A DNA stretch of 38,372 nucleotides from Planctomyces sp. SH-PL62 (lineage in GTDB: Bacteria > Planctomycetota > Planctomycetia > Planctomycetales > Planctomycetaceae): NCBI GenBank assembly GCA_945905295.1, contig CAMDPX010000049.1:1-38372 (forward strand), in the 5' to 3' direction. Positions 32,864-38,372 of this stretch are shown here, in pieces. The translations under genes and the position numbers were made by a program. The notes beneath the pieces were generated by a model. The model was not told the origin of the DNA, did not search any database, and was given only the letters and a program-made list of their open reading frames with translations. How positions within the stretch are numbered: the first letter of the stretch is position 1; each line of letters starts with the position of its first letter.

Positions 32864-33203
32864 TCTGCCTACGACCTTGTCCCCGGCTGCCCCCTCTTTA
32901 GGCGGACTGAATTCGCCGACGCAATTCTTGGACGACGAACTCCAGAATCTGTCGAGCCGCTGAACCGTGCAAAAGTCCTAGAGAATTGGGCATTGCGGCA
33001 CGAACGCTCATCGCAACTCGTCCTAGAGTCCACACGTTGCTCACCACGTGTGTGTGACTCGGCACTGAGTTTGCTTCTCCGCAGACTTCGCCTCCGTGGC
33101 TGGCGCTCGGCAAGTCGGAGAACCAATCTGCTCGACCGACGACCGTCTCGTGCGAGGCAAAACTTATTGTGCCGCCGACGGTGATCGAGTCAGGTAGGAC
33201 GTT
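32864..33203. other. Intergenic region upstream of nirB
   Basis: 340 bp with no gene that I can support. It holds a sigma-54-like promoter at 33059-33075 and a GC-rich leader of about 120 bp before the nirB start. CACACGTTG..CACGTGTGTG forms an imperfect inverted repeat around 33031-33056, just upstream of the -24 element, and might be an activator site. Confidence 0.5.
33059..33075 (+). promoter_or_regulatory. Putative sigma-54 (-24/-12) promoter of nirB
   Basis: The site reads CGGCACTGAGTTTGCT: GGCAC-N5-TTGCT with the invariant GG (33061-33062) and GC (33073-33074) 10 bp apart. It matches the consensus TGGCACG-N4-TTGCW at all but two positions. Transcription would begin near 33086. Nitrogen-limitation control of nitrite assimilation by sigma-54 and NtrC is well known in other bacteria. 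Confidence 0.5.
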
Positions 33204-36200
33204 ATGGATTTAGTAGCAACTCCCGTCGGCATCCTTGGTGCCGCAATGAGCACCGAAGTGAAACCTGTCACAAATACTCTGCCGTCTGACTTACCGAAAA
33301 AGACGGTCGTCGTGATCGGCAACGGCATGGTCGGCCAACGCTTCTGCGAGAAGCTGGTCGAGTTCGACAAGACGAATCAATTTCGCATCGTGACCTTCTG
33401 CGAGGAACCTCGCGCCGCTTACGACCGCGTCGGGTTGACGAGCTTCTTTGCTCACCGCGATGCCGAAAAGCTGATGATCGCGCGAATGGGTTGGTATCAC
33501 GATCACGGCGTCGAGATTCATCTCGGCGACCGCGCGTGTGCAGTCGATCGCGAACAGAAAATCGTCCGCTCACAGAAGGGCGTCGAGATCAAGTACGACT
33601 TCGTCGTTCTGGCCACTGGCTCGTATCCATTCGTGCCGCCGGTGCCGGGCTTCAACAAGCAAGGCGTGTTCGTTTACCGCACGATCGAAGACCTGAATCA
33701 CATCATCGAGTATTCCAAGAAGTCGAAACGCTGTGCGGTGATCGGTGGCGGATTGCTCGGCCTGGAAGCGGCGAAGGCGGCGTTTGACCTGGGATTAGAA
33801 ACGCACGTCATCGAGTTCGCTCCGCGCCTGATGCCCCGGCAGATCGACGACGCCGGCTCACGCACGTTGGTCAAGAAGATCGAGTCGCTGGGCGTGAAGG
33901 TGCATCTCAACAAGTCCACGAAAGAGGTTCACGGCAACGGCGTCGTTGAGCGAATGGAATTCAACGACGGCATGACGCTCGACGTGCAGATGATCATTGT
34001 TTCCGCCGGCATTCGTCCGCGCGATGACCTCGCGAAAGAGAGCGATATCCACGTCGGCCCGCGGGGCGGAATTACGGTCAACGATCAACTGCGAACCTCT
34101 GATCCGGACGTTTATGCCATCGGCGAGTGCGCCTTGCATCGGGGCATGATTTACGGGTTGGTCGCTCCTGGCTACGAGATGGCCGAAATCGTTGCCGCCA
34201 ATTTGACCGGCGACGAGCGTCATTTCACGGGGACTGATCTCTCGACGAAGCTCAAGCTGATGGGCTGCGATGTCGCGTCGTTCGGCGATTACGAAGCGCC
34301 TGCCGAGCGTGCGGTGCCGCTGACTTTTGAAGACCCGTTTGGCGGCGTCTACAAGAAGCTGATCTTCAGCCTCGACGGCACAAAGTTGCTCGGCGGCGTG
34401 CTGGTGGGTGATGCGTCCGAGTACGGTACGTTTTCGATCCTGGCGAAAGGGACGCAGCCTTTGCCGTGCAAGCCGCATGAGTTGCTGGTTGGCAAGACGG
34501 GCGGAGCATCGCTCGGCGGTGTCGAGGCGATGCCGGATGAAGCGCAGATTTGCTCATGCAACAACGTCAGCAAGGGGGCGATCTGCCATGCGATTCGCGA
34601 AGGGAGTCTCGACTCGGTCGGCGCTGTGAAAAGCTGCACGCGAGCCGGTACCGGCTGCGGCGGCTGCATGCCGCTGGTGACGGACCTGTTCAACGCCGAA
34701 CTCAAGAAGGCGGGCAAGGTCGTCGTCAATCATCTCTGCGAACATTTTTCGTTGTCGCGCACCGAGCTGTTTGCAGTCGTGAAAATCAAAGAACTCAAGT
34801 CGTTCGATGCGGTAGTTCGGCAATGCGGGAAAGGAAATGGCTGTGAGATCTGCAAGCCAGCAGTGGCGTCGATCCTCGCGAGCCTCTGGAACGAAGTCAT
34901 CGTCAAAGATGAGCACGCGACGTTGCAGGACACGAACGATCGGTTCCTCGCGAACATGCAGCGCGGCGGGTTGTACTCGGTCGTTCCGCGCGTCCCCGGT
35001 GGCGAGATCACTCCGGACAAATTGATCGCGATCGCCGAAGTGGCCAAGGACTATAGCCTCTACACGAAAATCACCGGCGGACAACGGATCGACTTGTTCG
35101 GTGCTCAGGTCCAAGACCTGCCGGACATCTGGGAACGCTTGGGGGCGGCGGGACTCGAAAGCGGACACGCTTACGGCAAGGCGCTGCGAACGGTGAAGAG
35201 CTGCGTTGGCACAACATGGTGCCGGTACGGCGTGCAGGACTCGGTCGGTTTCGCCGTGCGAGTTGAGAACCGATACAAGGGAGTGCGTGCTCCTCACAAA
35301 GTAAAAATGGCGGTCAGCGGCTGCGTGCGCGAGTGCGCCGAGGCTCAAGGCAAAGACGTCGGTCTCGTCGCGACCGAGAAGGGATACAACCTCTACGTCT
35401 GCGGCAACGGTGGAGCAAAGCCTCGCCACGCGGACTTGCTGGTGGGGGACATCGACGAAGAGACGGCGATCAAATTCATCGACCGCTTCTTCATGTACTA
35501 CATCATGACCGCCGACCGCCTGACGCGCACGTCGGTCTGGTGCGACAAGCTCGAAGGGGGCATCGAACACATCCGCGACGTTGTGGTGCATGACAAGCTG
35601 GGGCTTGGCGCGGAACTCGAAGCGATGATGCAGCGGCTGGTCGATACCTACGAATGCGAATGGGCCGCCGTCGTCAAAGATCCGGAGAAACGCAAACGCT
35701 TCAGTCAGTTCGTCAACACGGACGAAACGGAGTCTTGCATCGAGATCGTTCCCGAACGGGGCCAAGCGCGACCGGAGTTCTGGCCAAATGAATTTGTGTC
35801 GCTGGAACAGTTCCGTGAGATGAGTGTTGAACCTGTCGAAAGTAGGTTGGGACTCCGTCCCGACCAGGCAGATATGGCCGACAACCTTGAGACGGTCGGG
35901 ACGGAGTCCCAACCTACGAACGATTGGATCTCGGTCGGCAAAGTCTGGGACTTTCCGAAAGACGGCGGTGCGACGATCAAGTACGGAGCCGTGCAGATCG
36001 CGGTCTTCAACTTCTCGGTACGTGGCGAGTGGTACGCGACTCAGAACATGTGCCCGCACAAGAAGGCGTTCGTGCTCGGACGCGGCATTCTTGGAGACGC
36101 GGCCGGAGTGCCGAAGGTCGCCTGTCCGCTGCACAAGAAAACGTTCTCGCTGCAAACGGGCGAGTCCCTGCAAGGCGAGGAATATCACATCCGCACGTTC

Positions 36201-36359
36201 CCGGTGCGAATCGACGGGGATGATGTGCTGCTCGAACTTCCGCCAACCGAATTGCTCGATCTCGAGTTGGCAACGGAAATCGGCTGCCGCTTGGCAACCT
36301 CGTGTCAGACGAGTTGCCAGTCCGAGTCATCGCAGCCGCGCGAATTGTTGGAAGTGTAG
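33204..36359 (+). CDS. nirB: Assimilatory nitrite reductase, NirB-NirD fusion
   Basis: 1051 residues. It reduces nitrite to ammonium with six electrons in the cytoplasm. Order: FAD/NAD(P)H oxidoreductase domain (VVVIGNGMVGQRFCEKL; CAVIGGGLLGLEAAKAA) to about 410; BFD-type [2Fe-2S] domain with CSCNNVSKGAIC..CTRAGTGCGGC near 440-495; a second BFD-like stretch (CGKGNGCEICKPAV); sirohaem/4Fe-4S domain with SCVGTTWCRYG and SGCVRECAEAQ giving the four Cys ligands; and, from about 910, a NirD-type Rieske domain (MCPHKK..CPLHKKTF). NirB and NirD are usually separate genes; here the joint is translated doublet R3 (35842-35917). Start 33204 has AGG 5 bp upstream; ATG 33246 (MSTEVKPV) is possible. A sigma-54-like promoter precedes it. 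Confidence 0.95.
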   Translation: MDLVATPVGILGAAMSTEVKPVTNTLPSDLPKKTVVVIGNGMVGQRFCEKLVEFDKTNQFRIVTFCEEPRAAYDRVGLTSFFAHRDAEKLMIARMGWYHDHGVEIHLGDRACAVDREQKIVRSQKGVEIKYDFVVLATGSYPFVPPVPGFNKQGVFVYRTIEDLNHIIEYSKKSKRCAVIGGGLLGLEAAKAAFDLGLETHVIEFAPRLMPRQIDDAGSRTLVKKIESLGVKVHLNKSTKEVHGNGVVERMEFNDGMTLDVQMIIVSAGIRPRDDLAKESDIHVGPRGGITVNDQLRTSDPDVYAIGECALHRGMIYGLVAPGYEMAEIVAANLTGDERHFTGTDLSTKLKLMGCDVASFGDYEAPAERAVPLTFEDPFGGVYKKLIFSLDGTKLLGGVLVGDASEYGTFSILAKGTQPLPCKPHELLVGKTGGASLGGVEAMPDEAQICSCNNVSKGAICHAIREGSLDSVGAVKSCTRAGTGCGGCMPLVTDLFNAELKKAGKVVVNHLCEHFSLSRTELFAVVKIKELKSFDAVVRQCGKGNGCEICKPAVASILASLWNEVIVKDEHATLQDTNDRFLANMQRGGLYSVVPRVPGGEITPDKLIAIAEVAKDYSLYTKITGGQRIDLFGAQVQDLPDIWERLGAAGLESGHAYGKALRTVKSCVGTTWCRYGVQDSVGFAVRVENRYKGVRAPHKVKMAVSGCVRECAEAQGKDVGLVATEKGYNLYVCGNGGAKPRHADLLVGDIDEETAIKFIDRFFMYYIMTADRLTRTSVWCDKLEGGIEHIRDVVVHDKLGLGAELEAMMQRLVDTYECEWAAVVKDPEKRKRFSQFVNTDETESCIEIVPERGQARPEFWPNEFVSLEQFREMSVEPVESRLGLRPDQADMADNLETVGTESQPTNDWISVGKVWDFPKDGGATIKYGAVQIAVFNFSVRGEWYATQNMCPHKKAFVLGRGILGDAAGVPKVACPLHKKTFSLQTGESLQGEEYHIRTFPVRIDGDDVLLELPPTELLDLELATEIGCRLATSCQTSCQSESSQPRELLEV
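35842..35917. repeat. R3 inverted-repeat doublet at the NirB-NirD junction
   Basis: Perfect 24-bp arms 35842-35865 and 35894-35917 around a 28-bp loop. It is translated as a linker (SRLGLRPDQ..VGTESQPT) directly between the end of the NirB part and the Rieske domain, which begins at DWISVGKVWDF. The arm starts GTAGGTTGGGACTCCGTCCC. Confidence 0.95.
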
Positions 36360-36364
36360 GTCGC

Positions 36365-38155
36365 ATGATGTCTACTGCATTTCCAGAAACCGCCGCATCC
36401 GACAGGCGAGCGGGGGGTGTCAGCCCCCCGGTGGATCGTATGTCTTTTGACTCAGAACCAACCGGGGGGCTGACGCCCCCCGCTCGCCAGGAAACTGATG
36501 GGCAGACGCTGCTCGCTCGTTTGCTTTCCGATCAGCAACAACTCACTGCCGTCGAAGCATTCTCCCGACAGCACGACGGTGGTGAGTTGCCCGCGCAATC
36601 GCGGTACTACAAGTCGCTCATCCCCGCGAGTCCTCCTGGTCCCGGCCAGCAGTTCGCGTTTGAGGTTGATCTGGATCGCTGTTCCGGCTGCAAGGCATGC
36701 GTGACGGCGTGTCACTCACTCAATGGGCTCGACCAGAGCGAAACGTGGCGCGACGTCGGCATGCTCATTGGCGGCACGACCGAGCTACCCGTGTTGCAGC
36801 ACGTCACGACCGCGTGCCATCACTGCATCGAGCCGGGCTGCATGAGTGCGTGCCCGGTGGACGCTTACGAAAAAGATCCGGTGACCGGCATCGTGAAGCA
36901 TCTCGACGATCAATGCTTCGGCTGTCAGTACTGCATTCTGGCCTGCCCGTATGAAGTGCCGAAGTATCACAGCGGACTCGGCATCGTCCGCAAGTGCGAC
37001 ATGTGCTCGGATCGGCTGACCCACGGCGAAGCTCCAGCTTGCGTTCAGGCTTGCCCTCATGAGGCGATTGCGATTCGGATTGTGAATATCTCGCAAGTCG
37101 TCGAAGACTCTGAAGCGAACGTGTTTCTGCCGGCCGCTCCCGATCCGCAAATCACGTTGCCGACGACAACGTACAAATCGAAAAGGGTCTTTCCTCGAAA
37201 TCTGCTGCCGGTCGATTTCCATTCGGTGTCGGCTCAGCATCCGCACTGGCCGCTGATCGTGATGCTGGTGCTGACGCAGTTCTCCGTCGGAGCGTTCTTG
37301 GTCGGCCTCGGTTTGGAAGGTCTGTTGTCGGCGGAATTGGTCTCGGCGATCCGGCCGCTGCATTCGTTGAACGCGCTGGTGTTCGGACTGCTCGCGCTGG
37401 CGGCGAGCACGCTGCACCTCGGCCGTCCGCAGTACGCCTGGCGAGCGGTCATCGGACTGCGGCACTCGTGGCTGTCGCGCGAGATCGTCGTATTCGGAGC
37501 CTTCGCCGGAGCCGCGATTCTGTACGCGATCGGAAGCTGGTTCGGCTTGGAGTCAGTCGGCTTGGGACCATACTTGCACGACGCGGTTGGCTGGTCCGTT
37601 GGAGCCTTCGGTCTGCTCGGCGTGTTTTGTTCGGTGATGATCTACGCCTTCACGCAACGCGCGTTCTGGAGTTTCCCACTGACAGCCACTCGTTTCGTTT
37701 TGACATCGGCGCTGCTGGGCATCGCCGCGACGTGGGTGACGTTGCTGGCCCTGGCCGTCATCAACAACGGCCCGGTGACGCGATTGCTAGTTCGCCGAGG
37801 CGATCTCGTCTGCGAAGCGCTGATGATCGTGGCCGTGACCAAACTGGGGTTCGAGGCGTCGATCTTCCGGCATCTGCTGCGGAAGCAAACGACGCCGCTG
37901 AAGCGCTCGGCCTTGCTGATGACCGGCCCGTTGGTCCGTTGGACTCAAGCACGTTTCGCCCTTGGATTGATCGGTGGCCTGCTGATGCCGGCCATCCTGC
38001 GATCACTGATCGGCGACGTGGCACCGTCGTCGCCGTCGATGCTGGCAACATCGACCGCATTGTTCGTGGCCTGCTTGGCCGGAGAATTGTTGGAACGGTA
38101 TCTGTTCTTCGCGGCGGTCGCGGCACCACGTATGCCCGGAACGTTGAGAGGTTGA
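36365..38155 (+). CDS. Fused DmsB/DmsC-type ferredoxin and quinol-oxidising membrane anchor
   Basis: 596 residues, starting 5 bp after the nirB stop with AGGT just upstream; the second ATG at 36368 is equally possible. The first half is a DmsB/NrfC-type protein with four 4Fe-4S cysteine clusters: CSGCKACVTACH, CHHCIEPGCMSACP, CFGCQYCILACP, and KCDMC..CVQACPHEA. The second half has about eight membrane helices and matches DmsC/NrfD-type anchors (LIVMLVLTQFSVGAFLVGLGL, SLNALVFGLLALAASTLHLG). Such fused proteins feed electrons from quinol to a molybdopterin oxidoreductase; next to nirB the likely partner is an assimilatory nitrate reductase, which is not in the window. Doublet R1 (36405-36488) is read through as RAGGVSPPV..TGGLTPPA near the N-terminus, before the conserved part. 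Confidence 0.9.
   Translation: MMSTAFPETAASDRRAGGVSPPVDRMSFDSEPTGGLTPPARQETDGQTLLARLLSDQQQLTAVEAFSRQHDGGELPAQSRYYKSLIPASPPGPGQQFAFEVDLDRCSGCKACVTACHSLNGLDQSETWRDVGMLIGGTTELPVLQHVTTACHHCIEPGCMSACPVDAYEKDPVTGIVKHLDDQCFGCQYCILACPYEVPKYHSGLGIVRKCDMCSDRLTHGEAPACVQACPHEAIAIRIVNISQVVEDSEANVFLPAAPDPQITLPTTTYKSKRVFPRNLLPVDFHSVSAQHPHWPLIVMLVLTQFSVGAFLVGLGLEGLLSAELVSAIRPLHSLNALVFGLLALAASTLHLGRPQYAWRAVIGLRHSWLSREIVVFGAFAGAAILYAIGSWFGLESVGLGPYLHDAVGWSVGAFGLLGVFCSVMIYAFTQRAFWSFPLTATRFVLTSALLGIAATWVTLLALAVINNGPVTRLLVRRGDLVCEALMIVAVTKLGFEASIFRHLLRKQTTPLKRSALLMTGPLVRWTQARFALGLIGGLLMPAILRSLIGDVAPSSPSMLATSTALFVACLAGELLERYLFFAAVAAPRMPGTLRG
36405..36488. repeat. R1 inverted-repeat doublet inside a coding region
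   Basis: 28-bp arms 36405-36432 and 36461-36488 with one mismatch around a 28-bp loop, 84 bp in total (28 codons). It is read in frame near the N-terminus of the DmsB/DmsC-type fusion, ahead of the first conserved block. Confidence 0.93.
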
Positions 38156-38176
38156 AAGCCGTAACCAAGACAATCA

Positions 38177-38205
38177 GGCGAGCGGGGCGGCGTCAGCCCC
38201 CCGGT
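38177..38205. repeat. R1 single arm next to a transposase fragment
   Basis: A complete left arm of R1, identical to 18467-18495, without its partner. The sequence after it runs into IS3-family transposase DNA at 38243. An IS may have landed in the loop of an R1 doublet, with the other arm beyond the window. Confidence 0.85.
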
Positions 38206-38242
38206 TGATGAATTGTAAGAACGCTCTGAGGTGCTCGGTGTT

Positions 38243-38371
38243 TCACGGACAGTGTGAGTCACTATTTTCGGCGAGCATTTGAGATTCGAATTCGGTGGGG
38301 GTGAGGTAATCGAGGGATGAGTGTCGGCGGGAGTTGTTGTAGTAGGCGATGTAGGTCGCGATCTCTCGCCG
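38243..38371 (-). mobile_element. 3' end of an IS3-family transposase gene (partial)
   Basis: On the minus strand the last 42 codons read RREIATYIAYYNNSRRHSSL and then DYLTPTEFESQMLAENSDSH-CP, with a stop at 38243-38245. YYNNSRRHSSLDYLTPTEF is the characteristic C-terminal end of the IS3/IS150 OrfB integrase. The DDE core lies beyond the right edge. It is probably the right part of an IS inserted downstream of the nir genes; the exact IS end is somewhere in 38206-38242. Confidence 0.9.
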
Positions 38372-38372
38372 T

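Noticed and set aside
34554-36188. Long minus-strand frame opposite nirB
   Set aside because: Antisense shadow of a well-supported nitrite reductase.

Overview
The window looks like chromosomal DNA of a planctomycete, probably order Planctomycetales. The evidence is two large secreted PSD1-type proteins (planctomycete cytochrome C, DUF1549, DUF1553), a Rho factor with a long Q/G/R-rich N-terminal extension, several proteins that look planctomycete-specific, and G+C-rich coding sequence. I saw no rRNA, tRNA or CRISPR. Genus and species cannot be given from the sequence.

Layout. 0.1-2.4 kb: an ADHFE1-like iron dehydrogenase (-) and a five-helix membrane protein (+). 2.5-7.5 kb: PRPP synthetase, a PSD1 cytochrome protein, and a small-protein/nucleotidyltransferase pair that resembles a toxin-antitoxin or AbiEii unit. 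7.5-11 kb: a long untranslated stretch with a good promoter, then rho and a zinc-ribbon gene. 11-13.9 kb (-): glycerophosphodiester phosphodiesterase, a DJ-1/PfpI protein and glutamine synthetase. 14.2-15.6 kb: a 66-residue protein and an OleA-like thiolase. 15.9-21.1 kb: a second PSD1 protein, an EF-hand/beta-propeller protein and a stand-alone M41-like metalloprotease. 21.3-24.6 kb (-): rhamnulokinase and an FHA-GAF-PP2C phosphatase. 24.8-30 kb: a membrane-anchored coiled-coil protein, then a PH-like/ABC exporter, a DUF1854 protein and an alpha/beta hydrolase. 30.2-32.9 kb: a planctomycete-type helical protein, an HtrA-like protease and a zinc-ribbon protein. 33.2-38.2 kb: an assimilatory nitrite reductase with NirB and NirD fused, and a fused DmsB/DmsC-type electron-transfer protein. 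The right edge holds the 3' end of an IS3-family transposase gene (-).

Nitrogen theme. glnA and nirB lie about 20 kb apart, yet each is preceded by a plausible sigma-54 (-24/-12) promoter. This suggests shared nitrogen control. It is an inference from sequence match only.

Most striking structure. The window carries 13 inverted-repeat doublets of eight families (called R1-R8 here), plus three single arms. Two arms of 22-29 bp face each other across 5-74 bp. In R4, R5 and R7 each arm is itself a small hairpin. The layout resembles REP doublets (REPINs). Four doublets are read through inside protein genes: in a PSD1 protein (exactly 75 bp, 25 codons), in the signal-peptide region of the EF-hand protein, at the NirB-NirD junction, and in the N-terminus of the ferredoxin protein. 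One R4 doublet sits inside a 98-bp MITE-like element with 15-bp terminal inverted repeats and a 5-bp direct flank. Two R8 doublets bracket one gene.
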